Assembly: GCF_023667495.1 (NCBI RefSeq)
Contig: NZ_JAMOZL010000008.1
Location: 248,001 to 312,000 of the forward strand
Direction of reading: 5' to 3'
From: Dyadobacter sp. MSC1_007
Lineage (GTDB): Bacteria; Bacteroidota; Bacteroidia; Cytophagales; Spirosomataceae
Length of the DNA stretch: 64,000 bases
Made by a program: the position numbers and the translations under genes. Of the stretch, positions 14,725 through 22,324 are shown one piece after another (the stretch's first letter is position 1; the number at the start of each line of letters is the position of its first letter). The notes beneath the pieces were generated by a model. That model searched no databases. It was not told the origin of the DNA and saw only the letters and a program-made list of their open reading frames with translations.

Positions 14725-17139
14725 CTACTCGCTTCTGAGCGCCGTCACCGGGTTTGTGAACGCTGCTTTCAAGCTCTGAAAACTAATGGTAATCAATGCG
14801 ATAACGACAGCAACCACGCCGGCAACAACATATAGCCACCAACTGATCTGCACTTTATAGGTAAAATCCTGCAACCAGCCGTCCATTAGATACCAGGCGA
14901 TCGGCGAAGCGATTACAAGCGCTATCACGACCAGTTTTACAAAATCGATCGAGAATAATCCAAAAATATTGGCTGCTGATGCACCTATCGCCTTGCGAAT
15001 CCCCATTTCCTTTGTGCGGGACTCAACCATGAACGCTACCACGCCATACAGACCCAAGCAGCCGATGAATATGGCAATGGCGCTCAGGATTTTAAAGAGC
15101 GAAAAGAAATTTTCCTCCTTCTCGTAAAAACTGTTCAATGTCTGGTCAAAAAAGGAGTAACTGAACAGATAGTCAGGATACAACTCCGTCCACGCAGCCT
15201 CGATCTGCTTAATTTGTGCGGGGCCCGCATTCTTATCGAGCTTCACACTTAAAGTGCGATAATTATCGCGCAATGTCGTGAGTACACATGGGATGATTTC
15301 GCGATGCAGACTGAAAGTATTGAAGTTTTTAACAACACCCACCACCGGCAATTTGACGCTTCCGCCACCTATTGTCATGCGCTTTCCGATAATGTCCTGA
15401 GGGTTTTTAAAGCCTAATTTTTGCGCGAAAGCCTCATTGACTACATATTCACGGATTGTATCGGCGGGCAGGTACATTCTTCCGGCTGCCAGTTTCAAAT
15501 CGTAGGTATTGAAATAGGCAGTGTCCGCAGGACGCATTACCACACCAAAATCCAGGTCCTCAGCATCATTCTCAAACCTGAAACCAGTTTGCCAGTTGCT
15601 ACGCGACATGGGTGTAAATGCACTGAAAGTAAGTGATTTGATGCCCGCAATGGCGCTCAATTTCGCGCGCAGGGCTTCGATTTTGCCTGGCTCCTGATCT
15701 GGTATGGCGACATTAATGATTTCGTCTTTACTAAATCCAAGATCGAGTGTTCGGAAATACTTCATCTGACTGTAAGCGATCAGTGTACCAATCAGGATCA
15801 CCTGCGAAATTGAAAACTGCAACACAATCAATCCACGCCTCAGATTCGACTGTGAACTTCCTGCTGTACGCATTTTGCCTTTCAGAGCCAGGATCGGCTG
15901 GTAACCAGATACCACCATTGCCGGATAAAAGCCGGCCAGCAAAGTAGTTAATATCGTCAGTCCGAGGCAAAAGATCAGGATGACAGGATCACTAAAAAAC
16001 CACACGCCCTGGGGCTGAATGCTCAAAACTCCCGCAATGTAAGGCAATGCGAGCTGCGCAGCCAGCAAAGCGAGCACCACAGATAAGATTGTGATCATAC
16101 CCGTTTCAGAAAAATACTGGCGCAATAATTGCCCTCTGGTACTTCCAAGCACTTTTCTAACACCCACTTCGCGCGAACGACGCAGTGCCTGAGCGGTTGC
16201 AAGGTTTACAAAATTCACGCAAGCGGTGATCAGGATGAATATCCCGACAAGTGACATGGCCCATATCATTCCCTTGCTGATGGAACGGTTAGCATAATTG
16301 CCGATTTTCGTGGCGAAATGGATGTCTTTCAGTGGCTGCAATACAAACCGCGACCTTTCTGCGTCCCGCGGACCGCGGTATTTTTTACTGAATGCAAGAA
16401 GCTGGTTTTCGAATTGGGCCTGATTCACATTTTCAGGAAGCATTATGTACATCTGGCCACCTCCGTAGCTCGAAACCCAGTCATCCCAATTGGTAAAAGC
16501 GCCATAATCCTTCAATGAGGCGAAAGACAGCATGGTGGTAAATGGCATGCTGGTAGTTACCGGCGGGTCGGCCACGATGCCCGTCACCACAAAATCCCTA
16601 TGGTTACCGATATTGATAGTCTTACCCATGGGATCTGCATTCCCAAAATATTTCGTGGCCTGCGCGGACGTCAGCACTACCGCTCCCGGGTTTTTGAGCG
16701 AACTAGCTGGCGCTCCTTTTAACCAGGTATAATCAAACAACCTGAAATACTCAGGCCCAATGAAGGCGACATTATAACCCGGATCCGCAAATTTCTTTTT
16801 TTCATTTCCCTGTTTGACCGTCACCAGCGTCGACCGCATGGCATAAGTGCAGGAAACCTGGTTCTTTATTTCAGGATAATCGTTTTTCAATGCGGCCAGT
16901 ACTGGCAGCGGTATCCCGGTATTGAAACCTTTGTCGCCGTCAGCAACGCTATGATTCAGTAAACGGTAAACGCGGTCTGCATTTTTGTTGTGTGTATCGA
17001 AACTCAACTCATAGCGAACTGTAAAGAATATCAGCACACAACAAGCCAGGCCCAGCGTAAGGCCAATGACATTAATGGCGGTAAAGCTCCAATTGCGGCG
17101 AAGGTTCCTGAGTGAAGTAATCAGATAGTTTTTGATCAT
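14725..17139 (-). CDS. FtsX/MacB-type ABC permease, first gene of its block (804 aa)
   Basis: Coupling motifs are EVGVRKVLG in module 1 and EMGIRKAIG in module 2. The second departs from the EIG[IV]RK seen in the other complete copies. The protein ends NPVTALRSE instead of NPVKSL. The first periplasmic domain includes SYGGGQMYIMLPE. These differences mark it as one of the more divergent paralogues. A double-dyad activator site lies about 107 bp upstream of the ATG, with a weaker sigma-54-like element between. The block ends against the sigma/Spy region on the left. On the right the VapBC module at 17404 separates it from the next block. Confidence 0.92.
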   Translation of the reverse strand: MIKNYLITSLRNLRRNWSFTAINVIGLTLGLACCVLIFFTVRYELSFDTHNKNADRVYRLLNHSVADGDKGFNTGIPLPVLAALKNDYPEIKNQVSCTYAMRSTLVTVKQGNEKKKFADPGYNVAFIGPEYFRLFDYTWLKGAPASSLKNPGAVVLTSAQATKYFGNADPMGKTINIGNHRDFVVTGIVADPPVTTSMPFTTMLSFASLKDYGAFTNWDDWVSSYGGGQMYIMLPENVNQAQFENQLLAFSKKYRGPRDAERSRFVLQPLKDIHFATKIGNYANRSISKGMIWAMSLVGIFILITACVNFVNLATAQALRRSREVGVRKVLGSTRGQLLRQYFSETGMITILSVVLALLAAQLALPYIAGVLSIQPQGVWFFSDPVILIFCLGLTILTTLLAGFYPAMVVSGYQPILALKGKMRTAGSSQSNLRRGLIVLQFSISQVILIGTLIAYSQMKYFRTLDLGFSKDEIINVAIPDQEPGKIEALRAKLSAIAGIKSLTFSAFTPMSRSNWQTGFRFENDAEDLDFGVVMRPADTAYFNTYDLKLAAGRMYLPADTIREYVVNEAFAQKLGFKNPQDIIGKRMTIGGGSVKLPVVGVVKNFNTFSLHREIIPCVLTTLRDNYRTLSVKLDKNAGPAQIKQIEAAWTELYPDYLFSYSFFDQTLNSFYEKEENFFSLFKILSAIAIFIGCLGLYGVVAFMVESRTKEMGIRKAIGASAANIFGLFSIDFVKLVVIALVIASPIAWYLMDGWLQDFTYKVQISWWLYVVAGVVAVVIALITISFQSLKAAFTNPVTALRSE

Positions 17140-17176
17140 GGCTGGAATGTGAGGTTTTAAGGCTAGTGGAAACTGC

Positions 17177-17192
17177 TTTAAAACCTATACCA
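17177..17192 (-). promoter_or_regulatory. weak sigma-54-like element of the 17139 permease operon
   Basis: The minus strand reads TGGTATAGGTTTTAAA. TGG and the TT pair are in register, but the -12 GC is missing. The distance to the dyad at 17246 is 54 bases, about one helical turn less than the 66-67 bases at the other three sites. Confidence 0.25.
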
Positions 17193-17245
17193 GACATTTA
17201 GAGCACTTATTATCAGTGCATTATATCTCAAAAACACGACTTTAT

Positions 17246-17280
17246 TGTCCGCTTTCGGACACTTTTGTACGGGTTGGACA
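17246..17280. promoter_or_regulatory. activator double dyad, copy B
   Basis: TGTCC-N6-GGACA at 17246-17261, a CTTT linker, then TGTAC (17266-17270) and GGACA (17276-17280). The first dyad is perfect. The second has one base less between its arms than copies C and D. Confidence 0.6.
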
Positions 17281-17349
17281 GAACTAACATCCTTAGATAA
17301 AGGAACTGATTTCTGTAAGTATCAGTCAGGGACGGAATGTTTCACCCGA

Positions 17350-17380
17350 TTGTAAATGAGGTCCGTATTTGCTATTTTTG
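17350..17380 (+). promoter_or_regulatory. promoter of the first VapBC-like module
   Basis: TTG (17350-17352), 20 bp, TATTTTTG (17373-17380), an exact fit to the Bacteroidota consensus. It lies downstream of an earlier in-frame ATG at 17356, which argues for the ATG at 17404 as the true start. Confidence 0.7.
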
Positions 17381-17403
17381 GTTATATCAAACTGTTGTTG
17401 ATT

Positions 17404-17619
17404 ATGCTTACCACAATAAAAGGGGTCTATGATAATGGCAAAATCACCCTCGATGAAATTCCCAAAACGAAAAGAAAATCAAAAATAGTCGTGACATTCC
17501 TCGACGATTTAGATGATTCATCGCCGAAGAAACGTCGTCTAGGCAGTCTAAAGGGAAAGCTAGGTACGCCAAATGATTTCAACGATCCATTAGAAGATCT
17601 TAATGAATATATGTTTTGA
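17404..17619 (+). CDS. antitoxin of a VapBC-like module (71 aa)
   Basis: A short protein starting MLTTIKGVYDNGKITLDEIP, a beta-strand opening typical of small antitoxins that precede PIN toxins (DUF2281-type and related). The rest is charged, with KTKRKSKIVVTFLDD and an acidic tail, and probably wraps the toxin. The stop codon overlaps the ATG of the toxin by one base, which couples translation. The module has its own promoter, is on the strand opposite to the flanking permeases, and sits in the gap between two permease blocks. Such modules act as maintenance or stress elements; activity here is not shown. Confidence 0.75.
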   Translation: MLTTIKGVYDNGKITLDEIPKTKRKSKIVVTFLDDLDDSSPKKRRLGSLKGKLGTPNDFNDPLEDLNEYMF

Positions 17620-18020
17620 TGAAATACCTCCTGGATACTCAAATTCTCGTTTGGTCTCTGGAAGATAATCCCAGTCTTCATTCACGCACTAAGGCATTGA
17701 TTGAAAATCCGGATAACATAATGCTGTTCAGCCCAATCAGCTTAATGGAATTGTCGATCAAACTTAAACTCGGTAAACTTCCGCAATTTATCGTTAGTAT
17801 AGAAGAAATCACCAACCAATTGATCACCGACGGTTTTGATTTACTTCCGATTCATTTGAGTCACATTTACACCTATCAAACCGTTCAACTTTTTGAAGAT
17901 CACCGTGATCCGTTCGATAGGTTTTTACTTGCAACCGCCCTGGCGGAACAAATTCCGATTACTTCCTCGGACGAGAAGTTCTCCCGATATGCTCCCAATA
18001 TTACCGTTTTAAATACCTAA
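17619..18020 (+). CDS. PIN-domain ribonuclease toxin, VapC-like (133 aa)
   Basis: The PIN-domain acidic residues are in place: D6 in MKYLLDTQ, E44 in SLMELS, D97/D100 in HRDPFDRFLLATA and D118 near SSDEKFSRY. These bind the metal for cleavage of RNA, usually tRNA or rRNA in characterised VapC toxins. The length is normal. An upstream TTG would add only one residue; the ATG at 17619 is preferred. It is paired with the antitoxin directly upstream and convergent to a potassium-channel gene. The target RNA cannot be inferred. Confidence 0.85.
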   Translation: MKYLLDTQILVWSLEDNPSLHSRTKALIENPDNIMLFSPISLMELSIKLKLGKLPQFIVSIEEITNQLITDGFDLLPIHLSHIYTYQTVQLFEDHRDPFDRFLLATALAEQIPITSSDEKFSRYAPNITVLNT

Positions 18021-18026
18021 TCAAAT

Positions 18027-18989
18027 TCAGGTCGGTAACGTCGCTGGCTCGTGCAGATTTAGCTTTTCCAGCATTAAATTAGTGTAGCTCCCATCGTCAG
18101 ATCGTGCGTACATGGGTAAAAAGCGAGCTCCGTACACTAATTCGTCCTGCGTATAGGAGGTACGTTGCTGGACGGTGTTTGAAAAATGATCATCAAATGC
18201 TTTGATCGTGATCATCATTTCAATCCGGCAGGTATTAAAATCTTCTTCCGTAAAATCAACCAAAGGGCTTTTTTCATCCAGCTTATGCACAATCGTCCAG
18301 CTGAGCGCTAGTGAATTGATATGACTGATTTCCAGTTCGAGCGGATAAAATTTGGTGACCGTTTTGCCACTCTCCTCCACGTGTATCGCTATCGTGACCT
18401 GCGCGTCGGCGTCGGTTAGGTGATTGTTTTTGTAAGTAGCGAGACGAAACATCAGGGCTCTTCCACCTTGAAAAGGAGCCACCAGCAGGTTTGGACTGAA
18501 ACGAATATACGCTTTAGGCCTCGAAAATCGTGCATAGAACATACCGGTCACCAATGCGAACGACATAATGCCTATAAACGACTCCATCGAAGCGATCACA
18601 TTGGCAACAAATCCCACAGGACTGATGTGCCCATAGCCTACGGTTGTCAGGGTTTGAGAACTGAAGAAAAAAGCTTGCAGGAAATCTTCAAAAAAATCAC
18701 CCGATCTATGAGCGCCCGCCAAATGATCAATGCCGATCAGAAAATATAAGCTTGCAAAAGACAGGTTCAGACAAGTGTAAATTGCGAAGACGGTCAATGT
18801 AAAAACAAAGTTGTTCATATGCAGCAGCGAATGATAGACGCTGATCCGCTCGTACAATGGCACCCCGCTTTTTTTAAGATTGATCCGCCCGTCCTTATTC
18901 GTTAGCCTGCCGCCCTCAGCGCTGCTATTTGGACTGAAACCACTATTATCGATCGCCTTACTATGCTTGTATCCGGGGGTTCTGGGCAT
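18027..18989 (-). CDS. inward-rectifier-type potassium channel, KirBac-like (320 aa)
   Basis: Two membrane helices (about 62-84 and 125-150) flank a pore loop with the K+ selectivity filter TTVGYGH at 115-121. The C-terminal half (about 155-305) forms the immunoglobulin-like cytoplasmic domain of Kir channels, with RALMFRLATYKNNHL and LSWTIVHKLDEKSPL. The amphipathic slide helix is visible before helix 1 (YERISVYHSLLHMNN). The tetramer passes K+ across the inner membrane. It begins 48 bp after the zeta-like kinase gene, so read-through from that module's promoter is possible. It is convergent with VapC. Why a channel should be next to two toxin modules is unclear; chance accumulation in an insertion-tolerant gap is the simplest view. 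Confidence 0.92.
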   Translation of the reverse strand: MPRTPGYKHSKAIDNSGFSPNSSAEGGRLTNKDGRINLKKSGVPLYERISVYHSLLHMNNFVFTLTVFAIYTCLNLSFASLYFLIGIDHLAGAHRSGDFFEDFLQAFFFSSQTLTTVGYGHISPVGFVANVIASMESFIGIMSFALVTGMFYARFSRPKAYIRFSPNLLVAPFQGGRALMFRLATYKNNHLTDADAQVTIAIHVEESGKTVTKFYPLELEISHINSLALSWTIVHKLDEKSPLVDFTEEDFNTCRIEMMITIKAFDDHFSNTVQQRTSYTQDELVYGARFLPMYARSDDGSYTNLMLEKLNLHEPATLPT

Positions 18990-19037
18990 TAAATGAAAAA
19001 CGATTTATGCATTAAAGACAAAGTGAAATTCCCCGGC

Positions 19038-19604
19038 TCAACCGACATCCCATTTTCCAGAACTGACATAACCGCCAAGGTTATTATCTGTAATCCAGCC
19101 TGGCAGATTATCCATTGTTACTTCCTCGACCTCCGTATCCATCACCTTAATAAATGAAACAGAAGAAAAGAGCCCGGAATGTTGCTTAAAAAGTGTGATC
19201 GTGTTGTTATACATCTCTTTGATAACCAGTGGCTCCACAAGATGCCCTCCATTTTGATGCCTTACCTTTGCTCGCAAAATACACAACTCAACATTGTCCG
19301 TAAAAAACAATAACAAGTGAATTTTGATCCCCTTACCTGAAGAAAGCAACGACTTTACATATTCATAATGTGAAGGGTAACCCAAATTGAGCTCAATAGC
19401 AAAATCTGCCTGACTAGACAAACACTCCTGCACAAATTGATTCGCCCTGAAAGAAGCGAGCTCAGAATAGTCTGCGAATCCTTTCTTTTTATATTGATAT
19501 GCAGCTAAATCATGATCCACGATAGGGACATGATTGGGAATGAGTTCTCTTCCATAAGTGCTCTTTCCAATTCCCGGCGGTCCGGCTATGAAATAAATGG
19601 TCAT
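19038..19604 (-). CDS. zeta-toxin-like P-loop kinase (188 aa)
   Basis: The Walker A motif GPPGIGKST is at residues 8-16. An acidic/His pair in IVDHDLAAYQ follows, and then FAIELNLGYPSHYEYVKSLL, which resembles the substrate-binding region of zeta toxins and related small kinases. Zeta toxins phosphorylate UDP-N-acetylglucosamine; many stand-alone homologues phosphorylate other substrates or are uncharacterised. The start overlaps the stop of a 68-residue upstream gene by 4 bp, the usual coupling of a toxin-antitoxin pair. No epsilon-type antitoxin is recognisable, so the toxin label is tentative. It could also be a house-keeping small-molecule kinase. Confidence 0.75.
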   Translation of the reverse strand: MTIYFIAGPPGIGKSTYGRELIPNHVPIVDHDLAAYQYKKKGFADYSELASFRANQFVQECLSSQADFAIELNLGYPSHYEYVKSLLSSGKGIKIHLLLFFTDNVELCILRAKVRHQNGGHLVEPLVIKEMYNNTITLFKQHSGLFSSVSFIKVMDTEVEEVTMDNLPGWITDNNLGGYVSSGKWDVG

Positions 19605-19807
19605 TTGAGGGACTCAATCCGCCCGTCGCGATATTCTGCTACCGGCGTTCCATCCTTTTGGTAGTAAACCAACGGTTGCCCGATGGAGAACAAATAATCC
19701 CTTGCGCGCTCAAAAGACTTCTTTTTCCATTCCGCCAGCTCGTCCGCACTCATGGCGGCGGGGCGCTTCACCATAATGCCGGTTTTGGTAATCAAATCAT
19801 TTATCAT
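19601..19807 (-). CDS. small partner protein upstream of the zeta-like kinase (68 aa)
   Basis: A short soluble protein with two helices in its centre (SADELAEWKKKSFERARDYL) and a beta-hairpin tail (PLVYYQKDGTPVAEYRDGRI, in part). It overlaps the kinase gene by 4 bp and has a strong promoter of its own, so the two are certainly co-expressed. Position and size suggest an antitoxin or regulator. It does not resemble the three-helix epsilon antitoxin. No known domain was recognised. Confidence 0.65.
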   Translation of the reverse strand: MINDLITKTGIMVKRPAAMSADELAEWKKKSFERARDYLFSIGQPLVYYQKDGTPVAEYRDGRIESLK

Positions 19808-19847
19808 GGTTCTATTGTATGACTAGCCGTGCATTTATCTATCTATA

Positions 19848-19878
19848 CAAAGATAAATGTCATATAGTTTAAGTACAA
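19848..19878 (-). promoter_or_regulatory. promoter of the zeta-like module
   Basis: On the minus strand TTG (19876-19878), 20 bp, TATCTTTG (19848-19855), an exact consensus match. Start near 19842, about 35 nt before the ATG. It separates the module transcriptionally from the permease that ends at 19887. Confidence 0.7.
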
Positions 19879-19886
19879 CAACCCCA

Positions 19887-22301
19887 CTATTCACTCTTCA
19901 GCGAATTCACCGGATTCATTAATGCGGCTTTGATGCTTTGGAAACTTACTGTTGCCACGGCTACAAGCACGGCTATCAGGCCAACAGCGATAAAGACCAA
20001 CGGGCTGATTTCAATGCGGTATGGATAGTTGTCCAGCCATTTTTGCATAAAAAACCAGGCAAGAGGCGTTGCCAGCAGAATGGCAATGAGTACCAGTTTT
20101 ACAAACTCCCGCGATAAAACGTAAACCAGATTGCCGATACTGGCGCCCAATACTTTACGAACACCTATCTCCTTGGTACGCTGCTCAATCACGATCAATG
20201 CCACCGCAAACAATCCAAGACATGACAATATAATAGCCACACCGGACGCCAGACTGAACACCTGCGAAAGCCTTTCCTCTTCCTTATACCAGGCATTAGT
20301 GTTTTGATCAACAAAAGAGCCTTTAAACTCCGATTCTGGCGTAATTTCCTTCCAGACCGCTTTGAGCTTATCCATCGCCGTCGATAGACTTTGAGGCGAA
20401 ACACGAACGAAAATGTAGCCGACCGATCCCGAATGGGACAGGTACATGGTAATGGGTTTCTTCTCAGATTTCGACGAATACAGGTTAAAGTCGGGAACAA
20501 CGCCAATGATCTGATGTTTCGCGCCCGCAGTATCTGTCTGGAAAAATTTGCCGACCGGGTCTTTTTCGCCGATCATTTTAGCCATACTTTCAGTAATAAC
20601 CACGCGGTCCAGGGAATCGGTTGGATATGCAGGATCGAACTCCCGACCGGCCAGCAATTTAATATTGAGCGTTTTCATGTAATCGTAATCAATGCCCAGC
20701 CAATCGGTGGCAATATCTTTGCCCTTAAATGTGAAACCAAGCACACTCCTGGAAGTACTTCTGTCCAGCCCCACTCCCAGATTAACCCCTGTACCTGTGA
20801 TACTTACGATATTCGGATCTCCCGCCAGACGGTTACGCATCCGTCGCAGCGCCATTTGGCCATTCACCTTGTTTCCAACCGGAATGCTGATCACTTCTTC
20901 TTTTTGAAACCCAAGCGGCTGTTTACGCAAATGGTCCACCTGCTGCACGGCAATAATCGTCGAACAGATCAGCAAACTGGACAATGTGAATTGCGCAATG
21001 ATGAGTGAATTCCGCAATACGCCCGGCTTTTTTAAGGACACTTTCCCTTTCAGCACTTCAACCGCATTGAATTTTGACATTTGCCATGCCGGGTATCCGC
21101 CAGCGATCAATGTCACAAACAAAAACAACCCGACGAGCATCGCCAGTTTATCGGGTTCAAATATGTAGTCGAGTGTTAGTTTAGATTGAAAAGTTGCATT
21201 GAACATGGGCAAAAGCGATATCGCGAGCGATATCCCGGCTAAAAATCCAAGCAAACACACAACCGCGGCTTCACCCCAGATCTGCAAAAAGAGCTGTTTC
21301 TTCAAGGCACCCAAAGATTTGCGTACGCCCACTTCCCGTGCCCGGATGAAGGAGCGGGCGACGTTCAGGTTGATAAAATTGATGCAGGCGATCAGCAAAA
21401 TAAAGAACCCGATTCCCATTAATGCATACACCAGCGCCACTTCTTTTCCCCCTGAGATTTCCTTATCGAAGTGCATATCTTCAAGTTTTTGCAGTCGGAG
21501 GGCAAAAAGATCACCGCGTTCGTCCGGCTTTGCCCCCTTCTTTTTCAGCGAAGCTATACTTTCAGCAAAATACTTACTCGTGAATGGTTTAAGTCGTTGC
21601 TCAAAGGCCAGCTTGTCGACGGACGGTTTCAGTTTCAAAAACACATTATGCGAATAGGCGTCCCACTGTTCTTTTTGCTGATGGTAACCACCCACATTTT
21701 CGCTCCTGACCAATGCATCAAATTTTAATGACGAGTTCTCCGGAAAGTCTTTAAGTATGCCAGTTACAACATATTGCTTCTTATTGGCATCCAACCCCAA
21801 CTGCACCTGCTTGCCCATGGGATCCTCATTGCCGAAGACGGCTTTTGCCATATGCTCCGTCATCACAATGTTGCTCAGGTCGTGCAACGCCGTACTCGCA
21901 TTGCCCTGCACAAATGGGAAAGAGAATATCTTAAAAAAGTCGGGTTCAGTATACCTGATGTATTTGTCGAGATATTTCCCTTTGTATTCCACGACATCGG
22001 AGCCATTAACAGCCCTCGCGATTGCTTCTATTTCCGGAAATTCTGCCTTTAATGCAGGAGTAATCGGATAAGGCATCGACGCGCTTTTATTGACCTTTTC
22101 CGGATCGTTGGACATCAAATAAGGCTGATAGATACGCTCCTTATCCTTATGGAAATCATCGTAAGACAAAGAAAAATACGCAGTCAAAAATAGAAAAACA
22201 CTAATGCAAAAAGCCACAGAAAGGCCCACCACATTTATGAACGCATAACCTTTACTTTTCCAAAGGTTACGCAATGCTATTTTGATATAGTTTTTGAACA
22301 T
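19887..22301 (-). CDS. FtsX/MacB-type ABC permease (804 aa)
   Basis: Second gene of the block headed by 24781, after a 23-bp gap. It has EVGVRKSLG in module 1 and EIGVRKVLG in module 2. The helix after the first motif is unusual (LKKQLFLQIWGEAAVV instead of the QFLxES common here). It ends NPVNSLKSE. The first periplasmic domain is rich in lysine, including SLKKKGAKPDERGD. This basic loop is unlike those of the other copies, so a different partner or ligand is possible. The gene's 3' end is followed directly by the promoter of the zeta-like module, which marks the boundary of the inserted segment. Confidence 0.92.
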   Translation of the reverse strand: MFKNYIKIALRNLWKSKGYAFINVVGLSVAFCISVFLFLTAYFSLSYDDFHKDKERIYQPYLMSNDPEKVNKSASMPYPITPALKAEFPEIEAIARAVNGSDVVEYKGKYLDKYIRYTEPDFFKIFSFPFVQGNASTALHDLSNIVMTEHMAKAVFGNEDPMGKQVQLGLDANKKQYVVTGILKDFPENSSLKFDALVRSENVGGYHQQKEQWDAYSHNVFLKLKPSVDKLAFEQRLKPFTSKYFAESIASLKKKGAKPDERGDLFALRLQKLEDMHFDKEISGGKEVALVYALMGIGFFILLIACINFINLNVARSFIRAREVGVRKSLGALKKQLFLQIWGEAAVVCLLGFLAGISLAISLLPMFNATFQSKLTLDYIFEPDKLAMLVGLFLFVTLIAGGYPAWQMSKFNAVEVLKGKVSLKKPGVLRNSLIIAQFTLSSLLICSTIIAVQQVDHLRKQPLGFQKEEVISIPVGNKVNGQMALRRMRNRLAGDPNIVSITGTGVNLGVGLDRSTSRSVLGFTFKGKDIATDWLGIDYDYMKTLNIKLLAGREFDPAYPTDSLDRVVITESMAKMIGEKDPVGKFFQTDTAGAKHQIIGVVPDFNLYSSKSEKKPITMYLSHSGSVGYIFVRVSPQSLSTAMDKLKAVWKEITPESEFKGSFVDQNTNAWYKEEERLSQVFSLASGVAIILSCLGLFAVALIVIEQRTKEIGVRKVLGASIGNLVYVLSREFVKLVLIAILLATPLAWFFMQKWLDNYPYRIEISPLVFIAVGLIAVLVAVATVSFQSIKAALMNPVNSLKSE

Positions 22302-22324
22302 CGTTGTTGAGTTTTAGGGCTTTT

